Shown: positions 8,605 to 17,996 of the stretch, piece after piece | Numbering within the stretch: the first letter of the stretch is position 1 | How the letters are laid out: each line of letters starts with the position of its first letter | NCBI RefSeq assembly: GCF_021290385.1 | Contig: NZ_CP089928.1 | Coordinates: 1,596,501-1,660,500 of the forward strand | Origin: Microbulbifer sp. YPW16 | Lineage (GTDB): Bacteria; Pseudomonadota; Gammaproteobacteria; Pseudomonadales; Cellvibrionaceae | Length of the DNA: 64,000 bases | Direction of reading: 5' to 3' | The notes under the pieces: generated by a model | What the model was told of the DNA's origin: nothing | Databases searched by the model: none | The model's input: the letters and a program-made list of their open reading frames with translations, nothing else | Program-made: the position numbers and the translations under genes

Positions 8605-9245
8605 TACTTCATCTCCCCTGTACCAATCCAGTTTTCAGAAACCGCGCGACCAACCAGGTCCATGAACTGGGTGGCATCCACGGCGCCGGGAGTAGTCAGC
8701 ATGCTCTGCTGCTCCGAGCTCAGCAGTTGCTGGTTGATTTCCACACCCTCGAACAGACCGGCATTATTGAACTGGTTGTTCAGCTTTCCGTTCATCACAC
8801 TGAACTTGCCCTGGGCCATGCCGGCGGTGGTCTGCAGGCCGGTGCGGCCGGCTTTTTCGTGCATGAAGGCAATTACGTATTCGCCTTCGCTCCAGCGGGG
8901 GAAACCTTCCGGGGAAATTGCCAGCAGCTTGTGGCCGTTGGCCATGGTGCGCGGCTCCAGCAGGCCAAACTGGCGGAAGGTGTATTCGCTGCCTTCCTTT
9001 ATCTGGCCCTTCGCATCGCTACCCACCTGGATGGTGACTTCGGTATAGGGAATACCCGCGGCATCGATACCGTCAGTCACACTTTTCACGGTGCCGGCAA
9101 CAATGGCCTCGGAGCTGGTGATCAGCTGGGTGAGATTCTGGGTCTTGAGTTTCATGGCGCTGGCTACCGGTGCAACCAGGGTAACCACGAGTGTGGCGAG
9201 CAGTGCGGCAAGGGGCTTGCGGCACCGTTGGATTTTACCTAACAC
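8604..9245 (-). CDS. Small secreted partner protein of metalloprotease, cassette 2
   Basis: A 213-residue secreted protein (signal peptide to about residue 30, then KLKTQNLTQLITSSEAIVAG). It is about 89% identical by hand count to the partner in cassette 1. The start codon is GTG with AGAGGAA about seven bases upstream, whereas cassette 1 uses ATG. The conserved block SPEGFPRWSEGEYVIAFMHE and the very conserved RTGLQTTAGMAQGKFSVMNG region show strong constraint on the mature protein. Function unknown; the strict pairing with the protease in both copies implies that they act together outside the cytoplasm. Confidence 0.82.
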   Translation of the reverse strand: MLGKIQRCRKPLAALLATLVVTLVAPVASAMKLKTQNLTQLITSSEAIVAGTVKSVTDGIDAAGIPYTEVTIQVGSDAKGQIKEGSEYTFRQFGLLEPRTMANGHKLLAISPEGFPRWSEGEYVIAFMHEKAGRTGLQTTAGMAQGKFSVMNGKLNNQFNNAGLFEGVEINQQLLSSEQQSMLTTPGAVDATQFMDLVGRAVSENWIGTGEMK

Positions 9246-9339
9246 GTTGATTTCCTCTCATTATTGTATACATCGCGGCCGGGCTGTATGGGTCCCGACC
9301 AGGGACAATTCCACGTTAAGGAGAGGCTGGAAGGCGGTG

Positions 9340-9358
9340 TATCGGGGTTTCCCCGATA
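9340..9358. promoter_or_regulatory. Candidate response-regulator operator upstream of cassette 2
   Basis: The perfect palindrome TATCGGGGTTTCCCCGATA lies 95-113 bases upstream of the cassette 2 start, in the gap between it and the response-regulator gene. It keeps the arm length, outer TAT/ATA and three-base spacer of the cassette 1 site but has a different fourth base and spacer, as expected for a conserved binding site rather than a recent copy. Confidence 0.68.
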
Positions 9359-9466
9359 TTGGGGCTCACGTGATTGAATTCACATTTTTGCTCACTCAGG
9401 TGTGTGCCAGTGGTGCACTATCTTCACATAACAGTGTTACCGGCACCGTAACAATGCGGATCCGCT

Positions 9467-10144
9467 TCAGGGCTCGGGGTTGACCAGGCCGGTGCGAATG
9501 GCAAACCGCACCAGGCCCGGCACATTGTGAATACCCAGCCGGTCCATCAGCTGGGCGCGGTGGGCCTCCACCGTTTTGACGCTGACATTCAGGCTGTCGG
9601 CAATTTCCCGTGGACCGCGGCCTTCCGCGATCAGCTGCAGGATCTGTCGCTGGCGGGGAGTCAGCACCTCCGCAGCAGAAATGGCATCACCGCCGGTGGC
9701 GACAAAACGCTCCACCACGGCGCGATCGATAGCAGCGCATAGGTAATCCCGCCCGGCGAACAGGGCTTTCAGGGCCTCGGCCAGCTCATCGAATGCCGAG
9801 TCCTTCAACAAATAACCCTGTGCGCCGGCATTCAGGGCGCGGGCGACATACTCTGCACCCGAATGCATGGACAGGATCAGGATTCGCACATCCGGATAGT
9901 GCTGGCTGAGGTGTGCAGCCACCTCGAGCCCGTTCATGCCCGGCAGGGAGACATCCAGGAGAACCGCATCCGGGGGATCCTTCCGGATCATCTCAAGGGC
10001 TTCCAGGCCATCGCCACTTTCACCGATCACCGCGATACCGGTCATATCGTCGAGCAGGGCTCGCATACCCGCACGCAGCAAACTGTGGTCATCCACCAGC
10101 AGGATGCGCCGGGCGTTATCGTTAGGGAATGGGTGTTTTTGCAT
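9467..10144 (-). CDS. NarL/FixJ-family response regulator
   Basis: A 225-residue two-domain regulator. The receiver domain has the acidic pair DD18-19, the phosphoacceptor Asp64 in VLLDVSLPGMNG, Ser92 in LILSMHSG and Lys114 in GYLLKDS. A LuxR-type helix-turn-helix follows from about residue 158 (LTPRQRQILQLIAEGRGPRE, then VKTVEAHRAQLMDRLGI). It starts three bases after the stop of the sensor kinase gene, so the two form an operon and very likely a cognate pair. The next genes downstream on the same strand are the protease cassettes, each preceded by a palindrome that fits a dimeric LuxR-type regulator. I infer that these are its targets. Confidence 0.92.
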   Translation of the reverse strand: MQKHPFPNDNARRILLVDDHSLLRAGMRALLDDMTGIAVIGESGDGLEALEMIRKDPPDAVLLDVSLPGMNGLEVAAHLSQHYPDVRILILSMHSGAEYVARALNAGAQGYLLKDSAFDELAEALKALFAGRDYLCAAIDRAVVERFVATGGDAISAAEVLTPRQRQILQLIAEGRGPREIADSLNVSVKTVEAHRAQLMDRLGIHNVPGLVRFAIRTGLVNPEP

Positions 10145-10147
10145 ATG

Positions 10148-13100
10148 TCAGCCCGGTATTGTTGCAGTGACCCGGCAGCCAGCGCCGGGACTGGAATCAA
10201 AATTCATCTCGCCACCTACGCCATGTACCCGCTCGAGCATGCCCAGCAGGCCCAGGTGTTCACCACGGCGGGCCCGGGTCCAGACCTCCAGGGGCTCAAA
10301 CCCGCAACCGTCGTCCTCGATTTCCACGGTCAGGCATTGCCCGTCGTGCCGCAGCCTGACGTCAACGCGACTGGCACCCGCATGCCGGATGATATTACTC
10401 ACAGCCTCCTGGACCAGCCGGAAAATGGTGGTACGGAACTCCCCGGTAATCCAGGACAGCTCACTGTCTGTCCGCAGTTCGATCTGTATCCCGGCGCGGT
10501 CGCTCACTGAATCAAGGTGTACACGCAAAGCCTCAACCAGCCCGGCCTCATCGAGCAACGGCGGCCGCAGGCTCAGGGAGATATTCCGCACCTGGGCAAT
10601 CATATTGTCGATCATGGTGAGGGAAGCGCCGAGTAGCCCCTGCTGATCTCGCGGGTCGGCGGCGCCCTTTACCCGCTGCAGGCTGATCTTGGTCGCCGTA
10701 AGGGTCTGCCCCAATTCATCGTGCAGCTCCCGGGAAATCTCCTGCCGCTGTTCTTCCTTGGCAGTCTGCAATCTGCGGGTCAGGTTGCGCAGGCCCGAGT
10801 GCGCCTGGGATAGCTCCTCACGACTCTCCCGCACTGTTTGCAGTGCGTGGTCCTTGTCCTGTTGCAGCTGCTCCAGCTGGCGATTGCGGCGCCGCAGACC
10901 GCGGACCCGGTGCCGGTGCCAGCCCCAGGTCCCGATGAGCAACAGGAAAATACCACCGACGCGAAATTCCGCAGTCATCCAGATTGGCGGAATGACCTCG
11001 AGCTCCAGGGCCGGGGAAACGCTCCAGTTGCCAAAGACGTCCCGCCCGCGAATCCTGAGACGGTGAGCGCCGGGCGACAGCTCCAGCAGGGTGACGAAAT
11101 GCCGGTCGCCGAGGGACTGCCAGTCGGCTTCTTCACTCAGGCGATACTGGTACTCGTGCCTGCCGCGCGCATAATCCAGTACAGCATACGAGACCGAGAA
11201 CATTTGTCCCCAGTCGATCGAATATTTGCTCAGTGCGGTGGCCGGCTGTATATCGAGTCCGCCCTGGCCATCGGGCTGGGTCAGCTCAACCATCCTGACA
11301 GCGCTGGGTTCCCGCTCCCGCATCGGGGTGCCGGAGGGAATCATCACAACGCCCCCGAGCCCACCAAAGTACAGGTAATCCGCATCCCGCGCGGCGGCGC
11401 GGACGTTAAAATGCGTAATCGGTAAACCACTCTCGGCAACGTGGTTGATCAAAGCACCAGAGGCAGGTTGCAGCCGTGTCAGCCCCTCCCGGGAACTGAC
11501 CCAGAGCGAACCATCGTCGTCCTCGACAATGCCCACCACATTGTCACTCAGCAGGCCATCCCGCTCGGTCCAGCGGCGCTGCAATTGCAGCTGGCCGGCC
11601 GCGGACAGGATAAACTGATGCAGGCCACCGCCATTCGTACCCACCCAGATATCGCCGGTTGCCGCGAGATACATCCCGGTGACATTGTGGTGCCCCAGGC
11701 CATCAGACACGGTAAAACGCTGGCAGGACCATTCATTCACCTGGCACAGATTGAGCCCGCTCGAACGGGTACCAACCAGGAGCAGGTTTTTACCCACCTC
11801 CAGCAGTCCGGAAATATAGTTGCCGCTGAGGGAATCCTGCCGCTCCGGGTCATGGGTAAAGGCCGCAAACTGCTCGCTCTTCGTAGCGAGCCGGAACAGG
11901 CCACTACCCCCGACACCTACCCAAAGTGCACCCCGGCCGTCCTCGGCCAGGCTGGTGACATATCCCTGCCCCAGTCCACGACCGGAATCCGCAGAGACCA
12001 GTTGGGCGGACTCACCATCGGCTGAAAGAAACCACAGGCCATTATTGGTTCCCGCCACCAGCTCGCCATTGTGCCTCCGGGTAATGGCAATCACCCCGTC
12101 ACGTGCCAGTAACTCCGGTGCATCGTGGAGCTGCTCCGCCCGCTGCCGGCCCGGGGAAAAGGGCTGTGGTCCACCACCAAAGCTACCCACCCACGGACGC
12201 TGGTCACCATCGGCAAAGACTGCGGTGACATTGCGGTTGCGAAGTTGGCTCGACTCGGAATCCGCGTTCAGGAAACCGAAATGCTCTTCAGGCAACCGTG
12301 CGAGGTAGACCCCACTGCCCCAGGTACCGACAAAAATACGCTGGCCACTAATGACCAGGCTCAACTGGGGCAGGGGCGGTAGCTGTCCCGGCTGGCCAGG
12401 GGACGCCGGGTTAGCCGGATATATCTCACCGGTTTCAGGATCGTAAACCAGTACCCCGGAGGCCATGGTTGTCATCCAGAGGCGCCCCCGCGGTCCCCAG
12501 GCCAGGTCGGTAACCACATCATCCACACTGCTTTCCGGCGCTATCGGTATGCGCCTGACCTCGCCGGCCCCGGGGCTGATAAACACCAGCCCATTGCGTG
12601 TTGCCGCGTACATCGAGCCATCGCTCGCCTCGGCCAACCCGAATACATCATTGACCGCGGACGGACCTCCCAGCCGGTCGGACAAGTCAATATGATCGAA
12701 ACCCTCTCGGCCCGCGCGCCGGATACTGATGCCACCGCCTAAGGTGGCAACCCAGATGTCCCCAGCGCGGTCAGCATGCACGCTATAGACGTAATCGTGG
12801 GCGAGCGAACGGGGATCCTCAGGATCGTGGAAGAAGCGCTCGACAATGCCGGTGGCGGGGTCCAGCCGGTTCAGGCCGATCTGGCTGCCGATCCACAGGT
12901 GACCGCTGGCGTCTTCTGCCATGCCGTAGACACTTTCGTGACTGAGGCTCTGGGGGTCACCGGTCTTGTGCCGGAAATGGCGAAAGCTGTCCGTCTGCGG
13001 ATCATAACGGCTGAGCCCCGCAGTGTTACTGGCCACCCAGATATGGCCGTGCCTGTCCTCATACAGGGAGCGGATGTCGCTGTCGGGAAGGCTCCCCGCA

Positions 13101-13336
13101 TCACCCTGGCCCACTGGCAGTGCCCTGGCCTGGTAACCGTCGTAACGAAAAACCCCTTCACGGGTGCCGGCCCAGAGAAGGCCGCCACGGTCCACAATGA
13201 CGGACGATACCACCTTCACATCCAGCCCGTGGGCGACGCCCAGGGGCTGGAACTCCACGGGCTGCCGCGCCATCAGGGGGAAAGAAAGCAATAAACACAC
13301 TGCAGCCAGCAGTAGCCTGGTAGCCCTGCCTGTCAT
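10148..13336 (-). CDS. Sensor histidine kinase with periplasmic two-propeller (Reg_prop/Y_Y_Y) sensor
   Basis: A 1062-residue membrane kinase. An N-terminal signal/anchor (MTGRATRLLLAAVCLLLSFP) is followed by about 650 residues of repeated 'LWVGT..GL.R' motifs (GLLWAGTREGVFRYD, HIWVASNTAGLSRYD, LWVGVGGSGLFRL). This is the Reg_prop double beta-propeller. A Y_Y_Y domain (EYQYRLSEEADW..) runs to about residue 780. One transmembrane helix lies near 791-806. A coiled coil leads to the HisKA_3 dimerisation helix with His872 in SRELHDELGQT, and then the HATPase domain (QEAVSNIIRHAGAS, DDGCGF, GLLGMLERV). Propeller sensors of this type are best known from Bacteroidetes polysaccharide systems, but here there is no fused receiver or AraC domain. 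The ligand is probably a periplasmic oligomer or peptide; unknown. Confidence 0.93.
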   Translation of the reverse strand: MTGRATRLLLAAVCLLLSFPLMARQPVEFQPLGVAHGLDVKVVSSVIVDRGGLLWAGTREGVFRYDGYQARALPVGQGDAGSLPDSDIRSLYEDRHGHIWVASNTAGLSRYDPQTDSFRHFRHKTGDPQSLSHESVYGMAEDASGHLWIGSQIGLNRLDPATGIVERFFHDPEDPRSLAHDYVYSVHADRAGDIWVATLGGGISIRRAGREGFDHIDLSDRLGGPSAVNDVFGLAEASDGSMYAATRNGLVFISPGAGEVRRIPIAPESSVDDVVTDLAWGPRGRLWMTTMASGVLVYDPETGEIYPANPASPGQPGQLPPLPQLSLVISGQRIFVGTWGSGVYLARLPEEHFGFLNADSESSQLRNRNVTAVFADGDQRPWVGSFGGGPQPFSPGRQRAEQLHDAPELLARDGVIAITRRHNGELVAGTNNGLWFLSADGESAQLVSADSGRGLGQGYVTSLAEDGRGALWVGVGGSGLFRLATKSEQFAAFTHDPERQDSLSGNYISGLLEVGKNLLLVGTRSSGLNLCQVNEWSCQRFTVSDGLGHHNVTGMYLAATGDIWVGTNGGGLHQFILSAAGQLQLQRRWTERDGLLSDNVVGIVEDDDGSLWVSSREGLTRLQPASGALINHVAESGLPITHFNVRAAARDADYLYFGGLGGVVMIPSGTPMREREPSAVRMVELTQPDGQGGLDIQPATALSKYSIDWGQMFSVSYAVLDYARGRHEYQYRLSEEADWQSLGDRHFVTLLELSPGAHRLRIRGRDVFGNWSVSPALELEVIPPIWMTAEFRVGGIFLLLIGTWGWHRHRVRGLRRRNRQLEQLQQDKDHALQTVRESREELSQAHSGLRNLTRRLQTAKEEQRQEISRELHDELGQTLTATKISLQRVKGAADPRDQQGLLGASLTMIDNMIAQVRNISLSLRPPLLDEAGLVEALRVHLDSVSDRAGIQIELRTDSELSWITGEFRTTIFRLVQEAVSNIIRHAGASRVDVRLRHDGQCLTVEIEDDGCGFEPLEVWTRARRGEHLGLLGMLERVHGVGGEMNFDSSPGAGCRVTATIPG

Positions 13337-13737
13337 TGTAGTTCCATGGTTTTATTCTTGATCTGGACGACCTCCCCCGCCCGCCGGAGCCCTGCAGGTC
13401 CCGGCCAGGACGCTGCCCGCGCCCGATAGGGAGGCGGGAGGAAGTTTGGAATCTACGGAATATAACCAAATTTAATGCAGTACTACCAGAACGATATAAC
13501 AATAAAACTTTTATGAATTTTTAGTCACGCTCATGCCAATTCCCGGGCCATCAGGGCAGAATAAGAATCCGATATAAGGAGCCAGATAGAATTTTTTCCC
13601 ACCTCTTCTCAACCCAACAGCGCGGACAGCTCGCCAGGCATAAAAAAACCGGGCGGTGCCCGGCTTTATATCTGCAAAGGGAAGCATGCGTGAAAGAAAA
13701 GGGGCGCCCGGATTCCTCCCTTGCGCCACTTCCGCCT
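13337..13737. other. Intergenic region upstream of sensor kinase
   Basis: 401 bases without a credible gene. The part from about 13450 to 13530 is AT-rich compared with its surroundings and probably holds the minus-strand promoter of the sensor-regulator operon. The part near 13642-13663 is the terminator of the DPP-IV gene. No GGGG-N3-CCCC palindrome is present, so the regulator may not control itself through that site. Confidence 0.5.
13642..13663 (-). terminator. Intrinsic terminator of DPP-IV gene
   Basis: Stem CCGGGC/GCCCGG with GGT loop (13649-13663) followed on the minus strand by seven T (13648-13642), 75 bases beyond the DPP-IV stop. Confidence 0.9.
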
Positions 13738-15945
13738 TCAACCACCAGCTTTCAAGTGGCGATCAAAGAATTCCCGGATCATGGTGTACTGGTGAACCCG
13801 GGTCTGCTTGCCGCGCAGGCTGTGCTTCTTGCCCGGGTAGGTCATCAGCTCAAACTGCTTGCCCTGATCCTGCAGCAGCTTGATCAGTTTAGTGGTATTG
13901 GTGAACAGCACATTGTCGTCCGCCATGCCATGGTAGATCAGCAGGTCACCCTTGAGGCCATCGACATAGGGAAAAACCGAGGATGCCTTATAGGCTTCTG
14001 CATCGCTGTTGGGGTTACCCATGTAACGCTCGGTGTAGTGGGTGTCGTAAAGCCCCCAGTCGGTGACCGGTGCCCCCGAGACCCCTGCCTGGAAATAATC
14101 GCCGGCCTTGAACATGTTCATCAGGGTCATATAACCGCCGTAGCTATGCCCGAACACGCCGATTCGATCTGCACTGACATATGGCAGCGAGCGCAGGAAT
14201 TCCACCCCGGTGACCTGGTCCTCGACCTCCACCGACCCCATCGCCTTGTGAATTGGGTTTTCAAACTCGGTACCGCGATTGGCGGAGCCCCGGTTATCGA
14301 CGGAGAACACCACGTAACCCTGCTGGGCCATATACTGGTTGAACAGTCGGTCCCAGCTGTTGGTGACCACCTGGGCATGCGGTCCACCATACTGGTATAC
14401 CATTACCGGGTACTTCTTCTTCGGGTCGAATCCCGCCGGCTTATACAGGCGATAAAACAGCTGGTGGCCCTGCGGTGCGTCAATAGTGCCGAATTCGGGC
14501 TCGATCCAGTCTTCCATATACGGATACAACGGGTGTCCTTTCTCCACCGCATTTTCCTCGAGCCAGGTTACCTGCCGGCCCTCGGAATTGTGCAGGCTCA
14601 CCTGAGACGGTGTGGTGATATTGGAGAACTTGTCGATATAACCCGAGGCATCCCGGGCAAAGGTGACGCTGTGCATACCAGCGCGGGAAGACAGCCGCTC
14701 TATCGGCGAGTCAGCCTTAAGCCCGGTCCGGTACAGGTGGCGCTCCAGCGGTGTGTCTTTACGACCGGTGAAGTAAACCCTGCCGCTGTCCTCATCCACG
14801 GCCTCGAGCGCGTCCACTGACCAGGCGCCCCGGGTGAGCTGGCGCAGCAGCTCCCCGTCCAGGTTGTACAGGTACAGGTGGCGGAAGCCGTCGCGCTCGG
14901 AGGACCAGACAAAACGGTCACTATCCTGCAGGAATTTCAGGTCGTCGTGCAGGTTGACCCAGGTCTCGCTCTTTTCTTCGAGCAGGGTACGCGTCTTGCC
15001 GGAGCCGATATCCACCAGGCGCAGGGCAAGCGTCTGCTGGCTGCGATCCTGCCATTGATAGCTGAGCAGGTCATCGCGCGCCCACTCCACCCGCGGAATA
15101 TAAATATCCCTGTTCTCGCCCAGGTCGACCCACTGGATATCGCCACTGCTGACATCCAGCACTCCCAGTTTGACCAGTACATTGGGGCGACCGGCTGCGG
15201 GATAGCGCTGCTGGATCATATCGATGCGGTCTGCATAGATCTCGCTGCGAGTAACCTCATCCACCGGGGACTCGTCCACCTGCAGGAAGGCGATATGCCG
15301 GTCATCAGGCGACCACCAGTAGCCGGTCATGCGATCCATTTCTTCCTGGGCGACAAATTCCGCCATGCCATTCTTGACCGGGCCCTCGCCATCCCGTGTC
15401 AGCTGGCGCTCACGGCCTGTCTCCAGATCGACAATAAAGATGTCCTGGTCACGAATAAAGGAAACAAAACGTCCCTGGGGTGAGACCCGTACATCGGTCT
15501 CGAAAGCCTCGGTCTCGGTCAGGCGACGGGCGGACTTGCGGGCCAGGTCATAATAAAAAACATCACCTGCCAGCGGGAAGAGAAGAGAGTCCCCTTTCCG
15601 GGACCATGTGTACTCCATGATGCCGCTGCCATAGATGCGCTGGCGCTCGCGCCGGGCCTTTTCCTCATCCGACAGGACTTCCTCACCACGATGCAGCGTA
15701 TCTGAGTCGACCAGCATCCGCGTTTTCCCGGCCTGCAGGTTGTATTCCCACAGGTCGTAGCGGTTGTAATCGTCCTCACGTCCCTTCAGGAAAGTGACTC
15801 GACTACCATCGGGAGAATACTTCAGTGCGCGCGGCGCGGATCCGTCCAGGGCGGGATCGGAGAAGATTCTCTCGATCGAAAGCGGCTCAGCGGATGAATA
15901 CCCGGCCGAAAGGCAGCCAAGCAGCAACAAAATCTGTTTCTTCAT
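13738..15945 (-). CDS. Secreted dipeptidyl peptidase IV (S9B family)
   Basis: A 735-residue serine peptidase that removes X-Pro or X-Ala dipeptides from N termini. A signal peptide (MKKQILLLLGCLSAGYSSA) directs it to the periplasm or outside. An eight-bladed propeller carries the DPP-IV double-glutamate motif (EFVAQEEMDRMTGYWWSP), which binds the substrate amino terminus. The alpha/beta-hydrolase domain has Ser601 in GHSYGGY, Asp676 in HGMADDNV and His708 in GKKHSLRG, with YQYGGPHAQ forming the oxyanion region. The start at 15945 was chosen because the signal peptide begins there; the frame stays open upstream but encodes no recognisable domain. It stands alone, with its own terminator. Confidence 0.95.
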   Translation of the reverse strand: MKKQILLLLGCLSAGYSSAEPLSIERIFSDPALDGSAPRALKYSPDGSRVTFLKGREDDYNRYDLWEYNLQAGKTRMLVDSDTLHRGEEVLSDEEKARRERQRIYGSGIMEYTWSRKGDSLLFPLAGDVFYYDLARKSARRLTETEAFETDVRVSPQGRFVSFIRDQDIFIVDLETGRERQLTRDGEGPVKNGMAEFVAQEEMDRMTGYWWSPDDRHIAFLQVDESPVDEVTRSEIYADRIDMIQQRYPAAGRPNVLVKLGVLDVSSGDIQWVDLGENRDIYIPRVEWARDDLLSYQWQDRSQQTLALRLVDIGSGKTRTLLEEKSETWVNLHDDLKFLQDSDRFVWSSERDGFRHLYLYNLDGELLRQLTRGAWSVDALEAVDEDSGRVYFTGRKDTPLERHLYRTGLKADSPIERLSSRAGMHSVTFARDASGYIDKFSNITTPSQVSLHNSEGRQVTWLEENAVEKGHPLYPYMEDWIEPEFGTIDAPQGHQLFYRLYKPAGFDPKKKYPVMVYQYGGPHAQVVTNSWDRLFNQYMAQQGYVVFSVDNRGSANRGTEFENPIHKAMGSVEVEDQVTGVEFLRSLPYVSADRIGVFGHSYGGYMTLMNMFKAGDYFQAGVSGAPVTDWGLYDTHYTERYMGNPNSDAEAYKASSVFPYVDGLKGDLLIYHGMADDNVLFTNTTKLIKLLQDQGKQFELMTYPGKKHSLRGKQTRVHQYTMIREFFDRHLKAGG

Positions 15946-16118
15946 AGTCTTATGGGGCTCCCGATTGCCTCTTTCACGTTGAGGCAGAATCTCATATGCA
16001 AAGGATTCTAAACGGAAGTCCCAACTACTGAAAGGCGTCCGCGAGGGGAGCCTCGACATCCCGGGCCAGGCGTCCCCTCAAGGCTCCGCATCGCACACCA
16101 CAGATTCCGGCCTGCCCG

Positions 16119-17657
16119 TCAACCATTCCCGGCCTTCTCCATGACACCAACCGGCTTATCGCGCCCGACCCGCTCTCGCAGCTCAACCTTCGCAGGCGGC
16201 GCCTGGCCGGACTTGTCTTCACCGAAGTAAACCGTCTGGTGGGGAAAGGGAATCTCAATCCTCTCACGGTCGAACTTTTGCTTGATGCGGCGGTTAAACT
16301 CCCTCCCAACACGCCACTTCTCGTGCGCCCGCGTCTTGGTGCGGGCCTTGATCACGACTGCACTGTCCGTGAATGCATCGACTCCCAGGACTTCGAGCGG
16401 CTCGAGGATCAATGGACCAAACTCATCGCTCTGCCGCAGCTCCTTATCCACTGCGAGCAGGCAATCAATGACCTCATCGGTATCTTCGCGATAGGCCACA
16501 CCAATTTCGAGCATGTAATAGCTGTAGTGCTTGGTCAGGTTGTCGACCACGGAAATTTCGCTGAAAGGGATGGTGTGTACAGTACCATCCAGCGCCCTCA
16601 GTTCGATTTTTCGCAACGAAATATTGGTGACCTCACCGGTACGGCCGCCCACAGTCACGATATCTTCCACCTGCAAAAGATCCTCGAGCAGAATCGTAAA
16701 ACCGGTAAGGAAGTCCTTGACCAGGGTCTGGGCCCCGAAACCGATTGCAATACCGAATACACCAGCACCCGCCAACAACGGCATGACATCGATATCAAAC
16801 TCCGACAGCAACACCAACCCGGTCATCACCGTCAGTACAAACAGGAGCAGGTTCCGGATCAACGGCACGAGCGTTCGCACCCGGGCGTTGGCTGACAGCA
16901 TCCGCTCACCGAAGTAGTGCTCGATCACGCCGTTGATTGTCTCCCACAGTGCACAGAACACGGCGAGTACAAGAAACAGAGACAGAGTCACCTGGGCCAG
17001 GTTGCGCAACGCCTCCCTGGAAATAAGCTCACCCAGGACGCCGCCAAACAGTTCCACCCCGGTATAGCCAAACAGGATCACCGCCATAGAGTAACCAAGC
17101 CAGCGCTGCAACTGGAACAATACCGAAAAGCGTGTCCGCGCAATTCCCAGCCGCCGGCGCCCGGGCCGTAACTTTCCGTCAACAAAAGAGGCCACACGGT
17201 TATTGATGGCGACACCGATAAACAGAATTAGCGAGGCAATGGCCAGTAGCAGAAGCTTCCCTGCCTGATTCGCAGAGAGACCAATCCCATTCAGGAATGA
17301 CGAATAATCCCGGACTATCTCGGTGGCGACATCGTCGACCGCAAGGGCATCACTGATCTTGAGCGCACCCCCACCCGGAGAAGTCTCGCTGGCCTGCTGC
17401 AGCCGCTTCAGGTTGCCCAGGAATTGCTTGCGTTGCCCGGGATCCTCCAGCAGCTCAACCAGCCGGTCGATCTGCACCGGGGACAAGCGACCCTCGCCAC
17501 CGTTGGAGTCCGGCGCGACCGAAACAGCCGATTCAGGCGGCATGCCAGCAGCAGTCTCTCCACCAGCGGGCCCTTCGGGTCGAGGCTGGCTTTCCTCCGA
17601 CAGGACAAGCGGTGACAACAGGAGCAGCTGCACAAGCAGCACAGCCATCACCCTCAC
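16119..17657 (-). CDS. MscS-family mechanosensitive ion channel
   Basis: A 512-residue inner-membrane channel larger than canonical MscS (about 286). It has a signal-like first segment, a soluble periplasmic region to about residue 125, then roughly five membrane spans ending in the pore helix GVFGIAIGFGAQTLVKDFLT. The cytoplasmic MscS beta domain follows (LLQVEDIVTVGGRTGEVTNI, IPFSEI) and a C-terminal alpha/beta domain. The Ala/Gly pattern of the pore helix is typical of the YbiO/YnaI group. It would release solutes at hypo-osmotic shock, which fits an organism that accumulates ectoine. The neighbouring DPP-IV start is 173 bases downstream, so co-transcription is uncertain. Confidence 0.92.
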   Translation of the reverse strand: MRVMAVLLVQLLLLSPLVLSEESQPRPEGPAGGETAAGMPPESAVSVAPDSNGGEGRLSPVQIDRLVELLEDPGQRKQFLGNLKRLQQASETSPGGGALKISDALAVDDVATEIVRDYSSFLNGIGLSANQAGKLLLLAIASLILFIGVAINNRVASFVDGKLRPGRRRLGIARTRFSVLFQLQRWLGYSMAVILFGYTGVELFGGVLGELISREALRNLAQVTLSLFLVLAVFCALWETINGVIEHYFGERMLSANARVRTLVPLIRNLLLFVLTVMTGLVLLSEFDIDVMPLLAGAGVFGIAIGFGAQTLVKDFLTGFTILLEDLLQVEDIVTVGGRTGEVTNISLRKIELRALDGTVHTIPFSEISVVDNLTKHYSYYMLEIGVAYREDTDEVIDCLLAVDKELRQSDEFGPLILEPLEVLGVDAFTDSAVVIKARTKTRAHEKWRVGREFNRRIKQKFDRERIEIPFPHQTVYFGEDKSGQAPPAKVELRERVGRDKPVGVMEKAGNG

Positions 17658-17996
17658 ACTGAGACGATCTGGAAAGATATTCCCCCCTGCCTGAAAAATG
17701 ATTGAATCCGACTTGGGCAGCTACCCATCCGGGACAGCCCGACCAGCTCCTGGTTCCTGGCCAATACACCCAGGCTCTTTTTGAACACGGATTAACGAAA
17801 TTGATTCTGCTGTTTTTGTACTGAGGGTTACCTGGCTCACTTTCAACCCCCTGCGGGGATTCACTGGGCGCCATCTTTTCCGGAAAGGGCTATCCGGCGG
17901 TAACCGGAACCGTTGGGAATGTCGGGAACTAAACGGCCCTGCAACCTGTCAGAGCCTGACTGACATAAACTGGTTCACCAATCTAGGAGTGAGAAT
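17658..17996. other. Intergenic region with upstream sequence of small lipoprotein
   Basis: 339 bases between divergent genes with no open frame of note. The right end holds the promoter and the ribosome site (AGGAGTG) of the lipoprotein gene. The only candidate element seen is the sigma-E-like pair described separately. Confidence 0.5.
17925..17953 (+). promoter_or_regulatory. Possible sigma-E (RpoE)-type promoter
   Basis: GGAACT at 17925-17930 and TCAGA at 17949-17953 resemble the -35 (GGAACTT) and -10 (TCTGA/TCAAA) boxes of envelope-stress promoters with a spacing of about 17-18 bases. The start of transcription would be about 37 bases before the lipoprotein ATG. The -10 match is partial. 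Confidence 0.3.

Noticed and set aside
10148..13336. Bacteroidetes-type hybrid one-protein two-component system
   Set aside because: The sensor has Reg_prop and Y_Y_Y domains but stops after the HATPase domain; the response regulator is a separate gene.
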